DNA of 64,000 nucleotides from Ophiodon elongatus (taxonomy: Eukaryota; Chordata; Actinopteri; Perciformes; Hexagrammidae). The translations under genes were made by a program, and so were the position numbers. The DNA lies in the NCBI GenBank assembly GCA_016806645.1, contig JACSYO010000098.1, positions 372,001-436,000 of the forward strand, given 5' to 3'. Under the pieces are notes generated by a model. It did no database searches and had not been told where the DNA came from. It saw only the letters and a list, made by a program, of their open reading frames with translations. Numbering within the stretch: the stretch's first letter is position 1; every line of letters starts with the position of its first letter. Shown piece after piece: positions 22,501 to 38,403 of the stretch.

Positions 22501-25500
22501 CTGTCATCATCGCTACGAGAAAGGTCAAGCTATGTCTGCTGATCAAATAGTCATACTTGGAAAATAGCAACGAGATTGACAATTCCAATTAGTCATCAAT
22601 TCAAAATGACACCCTCGGTGCAGCGCTGTAAACAACACATAAATGCTCTGCGGTCAAGCCTTAGTGGTGGAATGTCAGCTGGCTTGTGATCACAACCAAC
22701 TTTTAAATAATTGAAAATATTGAAGTGTTATCAGTTAACGTGTGCACCCTCAAATGTTGGTTTCCTGAACCTTTGTGGCGAGTCCCTTGATCCATTGACC
22801 CTTCAGCACTGAAGTCCTTGTGTGTCCCTCAAGTTACACCGACATCAGCCTGTCCACCATCTCAACTTTCAGAGATAACCTCCAATCGGTCTTGATTCTG
22901 CTTACACAGCTGAATCCTCTCTCACATACAACTGAGTTGACTGGACACGTACATGTGGATGTTGGTTTTATATGTTAGGAAGTGGTTGCCAATGCCAACC
23001 TGGCAGCGCTATTGTCTGCTTTATTTGATCTACTTTATGTTATTTGACTTTATTTATCTCATTTATTATATTTTGATTGATTTTCATTCATCATTTATCA
23101 ATTTATTTTATTGTATTTTTATATTTATATTATTATGTATACTTTTTTTGTTTTGCTTAATACAAAGAACTAATTGTCCACCTTTGAAAGGTGCTTAAAA
23201 ATAAATCTGCCTTGCCTATTTGGTGAAGGGTCAATTTCTTAAGGAAGTGTTAATGGTTTCATTAATGCACCACTACTCAAATATTCTATTATCTGAAGGG
23301 AAATGTGCAGCCTCTCATGGTGTTTTATGATTGATTATGATGGGTGCTTTAACAGCTAATAATCTGGTCCTAAACAGCAGTGGAGCAGACATCTTACATC
23401 ATGTGATTCAGAGTCAGAGGGATATAAACACCACTACATAACGCTCCTAGTTACAACCCGACGTGTGTTGAATGAAGATGCTGAGCCTGATGGGTGAGCG
23501 GGAGAGAAAAGGGTAGGAAGTTGCAGTCAATGACGCCGCATCGTCTTGTGTCGGTAAATGACGACAGGAGCGCTGGAGAAAGCAATTAAATCAATTGACT
23601 CACCGAGTACAATTAAATCCACGATGCAATTATCCAGCATCAGAACTGAGGCCAATGCCACACATTAAATACTGATGCGTTTAGTCCAGTGATCCGGTAC
23701 TAAGAGACCTGCAGTCTGTTTCACCAGTTGATGGGAAGTTTGACTACAGTGTAAAATCAACACTGACTGCTGCATTGCAACTTAGTTTCATAATAAACTT
23801 GCGACTTTAATCAATTGCGCCATTGCTAGTGATGCTACACCAAGATACAGGTCAATCGTAATACAGACCCTCACCATTCAGTAGTTTTATAAAGACAAGC
23901 ACAGGTAGTTTAGCCAACAGAGAGCCATACTAACCCTGTCCTTGTACAGGTGTTCAGTGTGTGTCTGTGTCCAGGGCTCCACTACGAGTGCAGCCAGCAG
24001 TAGGAGAGTTGTAGGCACCAAGTGGGTCAGAGCCTGGATAAAATTAGCAGACAGAGAGAGCGGAGAAATGAGCCAAGTGTGGCTGCCGGAGCCTTTCTAG
24101 GACAGTGGAGGGGGCAGCGTGCTGAGAGAAATGAACAGGAAGGTCCCACTGTACATGTTTACAGTCTGATCCATCAAGTCTTATGATCATGTTTTTTCAC
24201 TGAACAGCTAACCGAATACTTGAACGTTTGGGGAAAACACTTACTCCCTCTCTCGCTCTCTCTCTGAGTGCCATGCGAGAAAAGATTGACATCCATCTTG
24301 TATTATTCAGTACACTCAAAACGTTTAGGTAGAAGTAACTCCTCACCGGCAATATGCGTCCACTAAAAGTGCTTGTTTTCTCCACTGACAGGCTCAGATT
24401 CTTATGGGGCGACTGTGGATCAGTGGTGAGCAGGGTCGTCCCTGGTGATCGACGGTTCCATTCCCCAGCTCCGCTAGCCCATGTCGATGTGTCCTTGGGC
24501 AAGACACTTAACCCCAAATTGCTCCCGTAGCTGTGCCTACGGTGTGTGAATGTTGTATGGATGTTAGCTACTCCTGATGGGCGGCCACTGCCATTAGTGT
24601 ATGAATGGGTGTGAATGGGTGAATGATGTCATGTAGCATTAAAGCGCTTTGAGTGGTCGGAAGACTAGAAAAGTGCTATACAAGTACAGGTCCATTTACC
24701 ATTTATGATGAGTGCCTCACAACATTAAATAAAGGACCCGACAGAGTTGGAGAGAAGAGTGGCGGTGTTGTCAGAGTTTGTTGTGTTGGAGTACAGACAG
24801 TGTTGCTTTTGTTATTTTAAAGATTTCCAAAGTCTCGGCTGAATATTTAGCAGGTTTCGACAATGTGGATGCGATGAGAGGTTTTCAGATTGATACTTTT
24901 AGGAGCGAGACACATAACAGACCTTATCAGATGGAAGGTAAAGAAACAGTTATCAGTAAGGTCCTTTTCATAATATTGTTAAACAGTATTAAGAATCTTA
25001 GCCTGTCAGACCAAAGTGACAATTTAGAATAACTATATAAGTTTAACATAATTGCACTAAAGTCTAAACAGAACTTATTAAACAGAACTTAGTATAAAAC
25101 AACATAGTGCGGGGCTCTACTGAACAAGAGACACTGCCTTCCCTCCATCTTCTAACTGCAGGATATATACTATGCTGGCTAGGGAAGCGGAGACCTCTCT
25201 CCTCTGTGGGGCAGATGTAATGGCTCCTGAGGACACCCCTCTGGCTGTAGTAGAGGGGCACAGTCTCAATTGTCCAGACCAATCTACTTAGGTAGGTGTG
25301 CTACAGCAGCTCAGTCTTTTCCAGAAGGCTACAGGTAACTGACAGGAAAGTCTGTTAACACTTTCATTACCATAACTCAATCTTTCTAGATTGCGTTCAT
25401 CAAGAAATATAAAGTGGGCTAAACAAATGTCTTTAGTTCCTTTATCATGGTGTTAATTAAAATAAATGGTAACCATCACCTTCACTTTGCCTGGTTGCTC

Positions 25501-28500
25501 TTATGGCTAGTTCCAGCAGTCACACCAACTATGTACTGTAGAACAGTGGTTCTCAACTGGTCTGGCTGTGGGACCCACCATCACCCCTTAATGACAAGCC
25601 GCGACCCAAATCGAGGAACATTTTCAACTTCTCAAATTTGTTTAATGAAAAGATGGTGCTGATTGGCTGATGATTAGAAAACTAATTTTGCGGGTCACGG
25701 TGTTCTTCTATGCTGTAAAATGGCGGGTGTACGTGAAGATTTAAAAAATATATATATTTAAAATTAGCATCGATTAGAAATCCTTTAAAAATATTTATTT
25801 AATACATTTTCAATAAAATATAAGCTGAATTTTATAGTCAGTAGGCTATTCAATTTCATTATCCTAAAAACCCAGAGTCTCCCCCATATCAGGATGGTTT
25901 GACCCAACCTGGCACACGCCCCCTGTCATCACCTGTCAATCACTGCCGCCTTGAAAAGCTCAAACAATGAGTGGCTGAAACGTAGCAGCAATGCTGCTGA
26001 AAACATGGAGGGACAAGTGCAAAACAAGTGGAAACCAGAGCCGGCAAAAAAGTGTGAATAGACGACACTCCGCTGCATAAAAAATCCCCTTCAAAATAAA
26101 ACCACAGGATAAAAAAAAACAAAAATAATAAATTTTTTGTTGCCCAGGCAAAGGCCCGTGAAAACGGGTCCGCGACCCACTGAGAATCACTGCTGTAGAA
26201 GATCACAGTAACCAACTATGTACTGTAGAAGATCACAGAGACCAACCATGTACTGTAGAAGATCACAGAGACTAACCATGTACTGTAGAAGATCACAGAG
26301 ACTAACCATGTACTGTAGAAGATCACAGAGACCAACTATGTACTCTAGAAGATCACAGTAACCAACTATGTACTCTAGAAGATCACAGTAACCAACTATG
26401 TACTCTAGAAGATAACAGTAACCAACTACTGTATGTACTCTAGAAGATCATAGCAACCAACTATGTACTCTAGAAGATGCAGTAACCAACTATGTACTCT
26501 AGAAGATCACAGTAACCAACTATGTACTTTAGAAGATCACAGTAACCAACTATGTCCTGTAAGCATTCAGGACCAGTGGACTGCTGTAAAGCTGGAGTCA
26601 AGCCAGAAACAGAGAGCACATAAGTCCCACTGAAAAAGCAGATGATCCTTTTACATTTCTGCTCACGTACGGGTTAAATAAGCATGGACCTGTTTATAGG
26701 CGTCTAATTTAAACGTGGGACAGAACCAGACAGGGTGTTCCCTCCTGCTTCAAGTCTTAATGCTAAGCTAACTTGCATATCCTGACTCCAGCACTGAACT
26801 TACAACAAACTAGACATATAGTATCTCGTCTCACTTCACTTTTGGAAAGAGAAAACAAGCATATTTCCCAAGATGTTAAATTATTCCTCTGACATTCTGT
26901 AAAATTACACAGGTTTCAGCATAGTTTGATTTAGAAATGACGCTAAACTCCGTGTAGTTGACACACCCAACGAATTTCCTGCTCCAATGACGCTGTGAAG
27001 GCAACGACAGCGCTGATGCACAGGACCAGAAAACCCTGACCAATCACAGCAGGCTGGGCTTTTTCTGGATGGGAACTTAAAGAAAAACTGTTTCAGACAG
27101 AGGGTGATCAGTGTTTCTTTAACATTAAAAGGATGTAAACATGTTACAAGAATGAACCCGAGCGTGTTACCTTTAAAAGCACATAGCATAGTGCTCGCTG
27201 GGACAATGACAGTGCTCCAGGGCCAGTACACTTAGTACAAGCTGCACAGCAGGTGACAGCTGGGGCAACAACTGAGTGGCGCTGCCCCTGCTTTTAATCC
27301 ACGCTGACGGCATCACAGATACAAATTAGGGCTGCAGTCATCCTGAGCACTGAACTGAGAGGGAACACACGGCTCAACAGGCACTCAAGAGTAAAAGCGT
27401 TCCCATTGACTGGTGGGAACTCACCGTGATTATCCCCGACAGGATGTTAGGTTTATTTCTTAAATCACAGATCAGAGAAGACACCAGCATTGCACGTTTT
27501 GTTTGTAGTCATTTCTTTGATTGTGTGACTGTGTCGTTGGGTCTGTGTTCCCTCTTCCTGTACTTTGAACACAGGTCTTTACAGACAGGGCCTGGGGGAG
27601 GGGGGGGGCACACACACTTGTTCTTTCCTTTGTGGAGAGCACAGACACACAACATCTTCTGAATGTAGGCACGGCAGAGATTAGATTAGTCGTCGTGAAG
27701 CAGTGTGTAGAGGGCACACGTCTCTGTCTCCTCAGGGTAGTGAGGAAGATGTCTTCTTTTTTAGCCTTTCCAAAACCAAAAACACAGGCATAGGTAAGGA
27801 GTGGACTAAACTTTGTGTTCATCAGCTGTAACGTAAGCTGCCAATGTTAGCTTCCCTGGCTAAATACAGTAGCTTCCTACCTTGTCCGTTGGGGTCCTGG
27901 TTTCAAGCTGGGTGTCCCGAGACCTGACAAATGAAACACTAAAATGTCCCCGTTTTCAACTGTCACTACCAGTTTTTCACGACAATCAAAATAATAATAT
28001 CAATATATCAATTTTTTTTTAATATATTATATTATACTAGTGCTTACTCTGTCCCACTCATGAACCCGATATAGAAACATAAACAATGCACCGCCTGGCT
28101 GAATTCATCACTGATTTGTCTGAATGTGTCAATTAGAGGTGCACAGATTGACGATTTTAGGTCTGACCTTCCATTTTGGATTTTTAGCAGATTCCGGTTT
28201 TCTCTCTAAGAATAATTTACAGTAGGGCTCCAGACTAACTTATTCACCACCGTCCTGAAACATCATTTCCTGAAGTCGGTGTAAAAAATTCTAAATGTTA
28301 TCCTTTTACTTTGTTATAGTCGAGGAAATACATGATTGTACTGATATTTAAATACTTGCTTTAATAAAAGAAAAAACACGTAACACAGAAACAGGAAATG
28401 CCTCTGAGTGCACCCTCTCCTTTCTCAACCATCTCTGTGAACACTCCAGCAACCTCAGCCACATAAATTACCCAAGGTAGAGAAACTAGTCGTTATGCTC

Positions 28501-31500
28501 AAATCCTTCTCTATTGTAACATTAAAGCAAACATTTCTGTTAAAGAAAAAAAAGCACATGTCTAAATCTAACCCTTGTGTTACATGTATAAGACAGTTTT
28601 TCTATAGCAACCATCCAAACAGAATTACATTAGAACGTAATAACTCTCCGATATTACATTTTCCATGTTATATTGTGCAGTAGTAAGGCTACCTAGTTGT
28701 CCTAAAGTTAAAGAAACATGTCTTCCGCATGGATGCTGACTTTTACCTGGGACATGAAGATTTAGTCTCAGTCCTTTGGTATGACGTCATGAATAACTGA
28801 CATGCACAGTAACAACGTCCAGATTTAAAACAGCCTTTTACAAGCCTGTTTATAGAAAAAGAGGACAATTCTACAGCTGAAGATGTGGTGAAAATGGGCG
28901 AGCATCTCTCAGAGCACAGAGCTGATCTCCTCCTGTTCAGAGCACATCTGAATCTTAACCTTGCGGTGCTTTATGTACTATACTGCCCTGCTTTATATAC
29001 CAGCCGAAACATAGGACCGCCATTATCCATTTCCCAACTGCAGATTGTAACGTAATCAGTTAAGTCCAACTCTGGTCAGAGATCAGTGCAGCTCTAGACT
29101 CGGCTCCAGCAGAGATCAAGGACCACCGTCACACCAGGGCGTTTGCCAATTTCATCAATTGTCTTGTATTTTTGCAGGCTACACAGAGTTCTGTACACAG
29201 TCCAATAAAGGCACATATACTATAGAGCAGATACTTGGCTGCTTCACCCGGCTTCACACAGTATCTACAATGCATCTGCTCAGGCTAAACTACCATGGCT
29301 GTCCCCGCCGGCTTATTAGGCAGCGCCATCTGAATGCCATGGCCCGCTCAGTAATCCAGCCAGCACCATGTTTACCTAGCGCCACTAGTCTTAGTCACTC
29401 ATTTTCACAGCTCTCTGATTCGAGAATTTTTTTTTCTCATGAATGAGGACACTTGACCCGTCTAGCCAAAGACAAAACATGGTTTCAATATGAAGTTGTG
29501 TGTGAACGTATTAATGCAGTCAATCTGTTAGAGCCCTCTTAAGCTGGTGTTCATGATCTCATAGTTAGTGAGGGAACACTATCGTACATATTGTCTTCTT
29601 AAACTGCACACACTCAGAAATATTAACCTGTGTGCCATCATTTACTGGCAAAGAGATTCAGAATTCATGTCTGTATCGAAACAAAACTTTGGCTTGGAAT
29701 ACATATATATACATTCTCATGGCTACAGGTTGTCATTTGTCATGTTTAATTGGTTGCCATTCTTCAATAGGGCAGGTCTTTTGTAATGTGAGCCGGTCTG
29801 AGGGCAGACTTCAGGGTAGAAGGATCTCTGAATCACAGAGAAGCCGACTCGCACGGGACAAAGAATATCACATGATCCCGGTGTTGGGCAAAATAAGGAA
29901 GGTCATTTTTACCTGACAAATTACGGTCATTGCAGACTCGCACGTGATTAAGATGACAGGTGACCTCAGCGATTATCACAAGTTACTAGAGGTCCCAAAG
30001 TAATACTAGTCCAGTGTGAACAGGGCTTAATTGTAGTATTTTGGGAAAGCTGAATTACTATCATGATAATATTGTTTGCCGCGACATCTTTTGCCACATT
30101 TAATTTTATCAATTCAATACCGGGACATACCAAGTTGCCAACTGGTATTTTCATGCATCACAAGTGGAAACAAACAAATCATAAATTGGACCTATTAGTG
30201 AGAATTTTGTCAATAAACAATTATTGCTGACAAAATACACCCATATAATGTTAATTCTGCTTTATTAGAGCACTCTTCCAGTAAAACCAGAGGCAGCAGA
30301 TCAGAGGCTCATTCATTGACGATACAGTGGGTTCAGTTTGAGTTGGCTGAAGCATGAAAATGAAGTATTAATTAAATCACCCCTAAAAATGATCAAGAAA
30401 TTAAATTGAGTATTAAGACCTAAACTCAGAGATAAAGCCCTTATTTCCCTGTAAAACTCATTAAACATGCAGTGGAGAAAGTGAAATGGTCTTAGCCTCT
30501 TGGTAGAGGCATGACTTTAGATTACAGGACTAATAAGAAAGGTCGGGTTTAAAGACAGCCAGGTTAATTTAATTATTCCTATTTTGCAGGGTGTTTAATA
30601 TATTAATGCAATGTGGAAATAGAGGTAATATACAGCACAGACTCTTTGTCGTCAGCTTCCCCGCGGGGTGGATCTGGTGGGAAATTAGTCTGGACAAGTC
30701 ATGAGGAATTCCAGGCCGGCTGGACCGTGTGTCTGCAGGCTGTGGACGGGAGGAGAGGAACGCAGAAGGCCAAGTGAGGAGTGAAAAACAAGAGAGCGAT
30801 GCTCTGCCCATTTGGTGCCGTTTGCACTTTGCCCTCGGCTGAGATACGCAATCGACAGGAGGGAACGTGTCATGAAATCAAACCCCACGGTCTACTGGAT
30901 TAAACAGCTGTTTCCCTTCGAAAAATAAAAATTAAAGAGGAATCTCTGGAGGCAGTGAGTCACTGGCCTACACACACGTACACAGGAATTGTTGCTGTGT
31001 GTTTGTGTGTGTTAGCTGAACCATATTGTTTTACCGTGCCTCCCAAAGGAGATGTGCTGCGGAGGCAAAGAGGAGGGGACCGAACAGCACTAACTCAGCC
31101 AATGCAGTTGGAGAGGGAGGATAGTGTAGTGGAGGTCTAGTGGATATCCAAACGAACACAGCTTTTTACAATTCACCGGTATGACTTGTCCAAAGCACAA
31201 AAATATTGAAAGACATATTTTAACAACAAGCAGCTGCTATCTGGTTGGAGCTATGACCTGCTGGCTGTTTTGAGCAGGACGGTGCTTGTTCAGTGGTGGG
31301 ATGAGATGGAAACTGAAGCCACCCAGCGATTTTCCAGCCGAGGACAAATAGGTCGTCCTCTCGGACATCTGACCGGACCTGAGTATGTTTAATTGAAATT
31401 GAGAATTGGAAAAAAATAAATAAAATCTCAAAAGAGACTAAAAAGTGGTGTGTATTTAGGTTTGTCGCTGGCGGCCACAGCTTTCATCATACAAAACGAC

Positions 31501-32037
31501 TGGTGGAGCTTTAACTATCCATTGTTTGAGGGGAAATACTTCAAAAGTAGCAGAGACATGAATTTCATTTCCTTACAGTCCCCTTATCTAATATTTCAGA
31601 GGTTTCACATCTAATAAGAGCTGCAAACCCTCACTAAAGATAGCTGCTAGTCATTGATTTGATAGGGTCAATGAAAGGCGGACAGCTGATTGTACCACTG
31701 GCTCAATAGCGTACAGTACAGTATTGTCAATGTGGGGCTAAAGGTCCATGAAAGGGCTTTATGGGTTCCCAAGCTGAGAGATGAATAGTTTATTTTACAC
31801 CAGGAGGTTACAGATACTAACATTATCTCTACATGTCGAGACAGTTTAATTCTAAACATACTAAAGCAAAATGTTTTCCCTCCTACACGTGTGTGCGTTT
31901 TTGGTACGAAACCTACTGTCTCATGTGTGTCCATTTGTCTGCTAGTTGAAAAGCTTGAGATGTCCTTGGTTAGATAACACAATGAAAGGAGTCATTCATT
32001 CAGCATTTACTGTATACACGCTGTCATCTACCCAACA

Positions 32038-32073
<36 letters not shown>

Positions 32074-35000
32074 GCGCTTTCAGAGTGTGCTCTGTATGTA
32101 TGTTTGAGGGGTATTCGTGGTTGTTGACCTGTGGGTGGAACTTTCTTTATGTGTTTTAAGTTTCTGTGTGTGCAGGAAGGAAGAGGCAGTATGCGTTGTA
32201 TTGTTTAGGTTTCCCTGGAAGGCCGTGGTTCCTCTTGTCTTTTCAATGCACGTCCTGATATTGAGCTTTTTTTAGGCACTTGCCAGAATGGAAAATAATA
32301 AAATTAACAGAAATGACGACAATTGAAAATAAAATAAACTGTGTGTTATTGTTACTTTCTTTTTACTTTTATCGTCATATAGTGTGGTTATTTGCATAAA
32401 AACACACAACTCAAAAGGATTAGGAAACAAATGCTTGTATTTTTATTGAAATATTTGCTTGGTTAAACATTATTTTGTGGTATTTGTAGTTTAATTATAT
32501 ATTATAAGCTACTTAGGCCTTGTGTATGGAAGTTAAACATGTCATAATTCATTCTCTGATATCTATTTTAAATTGCTGTGAAAACATCTTCAAAAGACTA
32601 TTTATTCAAGTGTTTCGGCAAAACCAACATTTTTCTCACAGCTGAGTTCCGACCTGGTGCAGCTAAGACGGATGCAGACGTATCCAACCCCAACCTACAA
32701 AGCCATACACTACTGCTGTCATTGAAGGAGAATAATCTCCTGATAAACAGCCAGTGACTTAACAACCAGACGACTTGCAAGAAAATTAATTAATCTTTTC
32801 TGAGAAAAAAATAAATGCATCAGACAAGGTTGCATGATATAATCGTATTAATCCTCCTTCGTCATGCCGGGGTTAAAGCTGCCATTCCGGGTAATTGGCT
32901 CATTAGAGGCCTGTCCAGAGCAGGGACACACTTGTCCGTTACCATCAGCAGTGTCGTCGGCTGACGAGCCCTGTACAGACCTAACGGGATTATTATTCCT
33001 TCACTCGGGCCACATGGTATGAGTACAACACAAAATCATAGTCACAGCCCGTAAACACGAAAGCATGACGCCACTCGTATCTGATTTTCATACGTTTCCT
33101 ACCAAGTTTCTCTGTCACAAACTACCACAGTGAAGGATTTACACAACAATAATAATTTACAGAAAACTATACAGTGGGATTGATGGAAAACCATTTCATT
33201 TTGTATTTGTGCTGTAGCACACAAAAATAAAATTACTTTAAACTTTAAGGTGCTGTGGAATACTACTTCATGTGTGAAACAGTTATACCAAGCCTTTGTG
33301 CCTCCAGTGGGAGCTGTTTGGAGTCTGATCAAGTTCCTCAAATATCACGCGAGTCGGCGTCGATGGGGCTGAGTGGAGTGGGTTAACCAGACCTCCGTAG
33401 GCCGCTCCTCATCTACTAGCATAACTAACCTGAATCTCTAAACGAACTATCGGTGACCGAGTTGCATCATGGGTGATGCCAGGCCCTGGTTTTGACAAGG
33501 AAGAAGAATGCTCGGATTGACAAAGATCATATCTCTGGTTCTGCTGCATAGATTTCTTTTTTTAAACTGTCCATCATGTCACATTAAAGCCTCTACACTG
33601 GTGGTAATCTGAACATTATTCACCAAAGATAATAGTCACAGCATGGCCTTGGCTATCTTTTATGTTGATAAACACATGTCTCGTGGTCATATTGAAAAAA
33701 TACTAAAAGTCAGATATGACAATGTTGTAGTTAATAAGGTCTAGGTTTGATCCGATGTAAAAATGTTCAGACGGGTTTGATTTTCAACACCAGCGCAGAG
33801 CAGTATACCAAGTTCTACCACTAGGTGTCACATTTGACTGAGTGGAACATTATGCAACAGAGAGAAATGAAAGAGAGGAGCGACTCCAGTCCACTTGGCG
33901 GTGGTAATGCACCTCAAAGCTGGTTTGCCTACCAACCATTATACACTACATGAGAAGAAGCAAATAGTGAAGTGGCACCACAATACGCAGGACAGCTGAC
34001 ACATCATGTTTTATTCCTCACAACATTGGCTAATAATCCTAAATGTTGCCATATTGGCGCAGTTTTAGTTTTTATGGAGACTCAAGACAACAAGCCCCTC
34101 TTCCACCTCGACAGAATTTCAATCTCCGTCATGTTGCCAGCCTCAGCTCGGCAGTAAATGACGCAGGGCCTGTACAACATCGTGGCTCCGTTTGTCTGTT
34201 CATAACTGACATAACACCACGTTGTCACATTGATTATTACTAATGCAATACAAGCTGGATTTAGCGCCGTGACGCCGTCGGTTCTTGAATTTCTTTCTTT
34301 GATACTAATGGAAATACAATGAATTAGCTAAAGCTGATAAAAGCTGGCTACGGCCTTTCCACCATTGAAAGCAACAGATTCAAATGGAAAGCCTATAACA
34401 TCCATGCTTGATCTTTGCTAATGGAAAAACACAGCTACGAACTGAAAGATATACTAAGAGACTGGTAAGAGCTGAACAGATCCAGGTGGTTTACCAACTT
34501 GGAAGTGGAGCCACAATGGAAACTACTATTGTAGCACATCATATACCCATAATCCTTTCTGCCCCCTTTTATGCCACAAATCCGCCACAATCTGTATTCT
34601 ATGCCAGCTGAAATCTAAATCCCATGAATGGATTTTAGGTCCCAAATTATTATTTCTGCTAAGGTTTCCCACAAAGACGTCAGATACCATTTACATACTG
34701 TTGCCAAATAGCAATTTGGTACATGTGGAGCATGTTATGGTGTAACATTAAGTATCTTAATAATTTTACCGAACTTTCTTAAGTAGGCTAGTTTTCTATA
34801 GATTTTCTTAATTATGATGTGTTGAACTCAAGTCAAGTCCTTCAATAAAAGAAAATGTTCTTAAATAAAAGTTTTTAAATAAATATTTTAAGATACTGAA
34901 ACGTGTAACCACTCGGACAATTGCAATATTCTCGACCCCTTGATAGAAACAATGTCTTGTCGGTTGACCAGAAAAAGCTCCCGAGATCGTATTTCATTGT

Positions 35001-37992
35001 TTGGGAAAACCTCCAAGAGGACACCCTGTTTCAGTATCATGTATCAGCTGCTGCTCTGCTGGAAGGCTCCCATTCTGTACCATCAACGGAACCACGTCAT
35101 CGTGAAGCCACACACAATGATGATGAGCTGCTGAAACTAATGAACTGAAAGGCTGCCTGCCAGACCACCAGGTGACTGTGGCTAAGTTCCTCCATCACTC
35201 CGTCATTAAAGATGGATGGACTCTTTTCACCGAGGTGTCAGCTGTATCTGTATTGAGCGGAATCCAGTTTCGGTGGCAGGCTGTAGATGTACATAGGTTA
35301 CAGTGAGAACATGTTGCTGCGTCAGAGAAAAGAAAAGATAATTCACGTATCACGTTACACCGCATCAGTTTTGTACTATGACCTGTGGTGAAGACATGAG
35401 GCAGCTCAGACCCTCAGATACTTTAACCTACACTGTTCCTCTGAGGTTAGTTTTTAATATGCTGCTTGACTGAAAGCTTCAGTTTGCTTCGGCCTTCGAC
35501 AGCAGAATTTAGGGTGGTTGAGTTCGCAAATGTTTGTAACTTTCTGAAACAAACACTCTACACACCGATTGGGCCAGGTGTGTTAGCTATGAAAAGGCTT
35601 GAACTTATTTACATTTTTTTTTATTTGATTTTCATTGTCAGTTAATCTATTAACAAATACATAAAACATCAGCTGAAATCAGCTACAACATGAAAAAACA
35701 CTTATCTGAGTTTCATCCGAGTATCCTGCTCATGGAAGGAATTGGGTAATCGCAGGTTTTTATGACACTGCCTCCCATTTCTGTGCATGATATGTCAAAG
35801 TAATAAAACCCCAGTGGGATCCACCTGTACTGTGAACTTTGTGCAGAAGGCGAAGCAGTAGATCAGAAACCACAACAGAGCTGTTATCAAGATAGTGGCA
35901 GGGCAGATTGGGCCCTCAGCTAACATCTAGGTCATGTGTCACCACAGTGTCTTTATACCTTTTTCATACTCAATTTATATTATATATATATTTTATTGAT
36001 TTATTAAGGATGGCTGTTCATATCTTCAATGTAACGGTTATTCCATTTCTGGATTGATTTTAATGGATTCTAGTTGCCACATCCTAGCCTACAACTTAAT
36101 CTACAGGCTAAATTAAACGGTGATAAAAATGATGAACTGCCGAGTCTGAACAGGATCCCGTCTACCAAGAATGTGCCATAGCTGAACTCTCATCTTTGGC
36201 CCAGCACAAACCGACACAACCTGTGCTCGAGAGTCTGATGCCACCGGTCCCTGTCCTACCTGACGCTGTCAATCCTCCCTCCTGGTTCCAGCTCGGGGCT
36301 AGACCTAAAACCAGCAGGTAGAGATTCTGTACCAATCATCCTTACGGAAAAAGGAGACTCCATCCAGTCCACATGTGTTTTGTGGACTTGGAGAAGGCTG
36401 GGTGTTACTGTGGGAATACTGGGTACCGGGATCGTTGCTACGAGCCATCCGGTCCTTGTATACCCAAAGTGAGAGCTGTGTCCATATACTCGGCATAAAG
36501 TCAATCACATTTCCAGTGCGTGTTGGCCTCTGGCAGGGTTGTCCCTTGTCACTAATCCTGTTTTCGATTTTCATGGACAGGATTTCAAGGCACAGCCGGG
36601 GTGGGGGGTGGGGGTGGGGCGGGGTCCGGTTTGGGGACCTCAGAATTGCAAATCTGCTCTTTGCAGATAATGTGGTTCTGTTGGCTCCTTCAGAATGTGA
36701 CCTTCAGCAGGCACTGCAGCGGTTTGCAGCCGACTGAGAAGCGGTAGTGATGCTTGTCCGTACCTCAAGGTCTGAGGCCATGGCTCTATGCAGGAAAACG
36801 ATGGATTACACCCTCTGGCTTGGGAGCAAGTCACTGCCCCAAGCGAGGGAGTTCGAGTATCTTGGGGTCTTGTTCGTGAGTGAGAGTAAAATGGAGCGTG
36901 AGATGGCGTAAAGAGGGAGCTGAGTTGGAAGACAAAGCTCTCGATTTGGTCGAGCTTGGACTATGGTCATGAGCTATAGGTAGTCACCGAATGAATGCGA
37001 TTGCTGATGCAAGCGGTCAAAATGAGCTTCCTTCGTAGGGTGGCTGGGCTCAGCCTTAGAGATAGGGTGAGGATCTCCGACATCTGGAGGGAGTATGGAG
37101 TGGAGCTGCTGCTCTTTTGCATCGCAAGGGGCCAGCTGAGGTGGTTTGGGAATGTGATCAGGATGCCCCCTAGAAGCCGCCCTTTAGAGGTTTAGCCTGC
37201 ACGTCCAACGGTAAGAGGCCCTGGGTAGACCAGGAACACGCTGGAGGGTTTATCTGTCTCGTCTGGCCTGGGAACACCTCGTGGTTCCCCAGAAAGAGCT
37301 GGAAAGCATTGCTGGGTAGAGGAATGTCTGGAAAAACCCTCCTGAGCCTGCAGCCGTGACCGGATGGTAAATGGAGATGGACCATAGTATGACTGACTTG
37401 ACGTGCTAGATGTTAATAACTTAATATGGCGTAATGTTTTGACACAAATACACAAACATATTTTTAAGTATTACAAAACAGATTTGATAAAGTCAAAAGC
37501 ATTTCATCGACTAGTTCCAGCGTCAAATACAAGGATTTTCAGTCATTTTAAACTGAATATGTTGGAGTTTTTTCGACTGTTGGCTGCAAAAAAAAAACAA
37601 CTGTTGCCATTTCCAAAACTAACCTCAAAGATCTATTGGTGAACCCCACAAAAATATCCAACTGATTAATAGATAGTAAAAATAACAATGTTTAATAATG
37701 ATAACAATAATAGTAAGCTGCAGCCCGAAATGAAAGTTCCAACTCACAGTGCAGTGCAGCAGTAGATTTCTGCCTCGTACAATTCAGTTAATTAGTATTG
37801 ACTTAGAGGGAGATGAACAATGCACACTTGTAAAATTCATGTTGGTTTATCTAAAAAAAAAAAAAAAAAAATCCCACTACATTCCCATTGCCCCCTTTTT
37901 AAAAATAGTGGAAGAATCAGACATGGTTGAAATAAACAGGAAGTGTTTCTCGTCGCAGTTATCTATTTATATATCTATCTATATATTGTGTG

Positions 37993-38030
<38 letters not shown>

Positions 38031-38050
38031 CACATGTATATGTATATATA

Positions 38051-38103
<53 letters not shown>

Positions 38104-38309
38104 GTGTATATATATTCCCCCTTAGGAAACAGGTGAAATATCAAACAATATTGTTTGACACACATCACGACATGCACCCAGTTCTAAAAACTGATCTTTT
38201 GTTTGCTTCTTTTTTTTTTTGCAGGGGTATGATTGATATAGTCTGGTCGTTATCGTCAGACAGCTTCTCACAGTACTTTGCAGAAGCAGGAAACCACTGT
38301 GGGTGAATG

Positions 38310-38403
<94 letters not shown>

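Noticed and set aside
28130..28250. Possible hAT end (AGAGGTGCACAGATTGACG)
   Set aside because: It resembles the start of a fish hAT repeat, but I found no matching other end or duplication.
36256..36574. Minus-strand frames near 36.4 kb
   Set aside because: They are antisense to the decayed LINE and show no domain.
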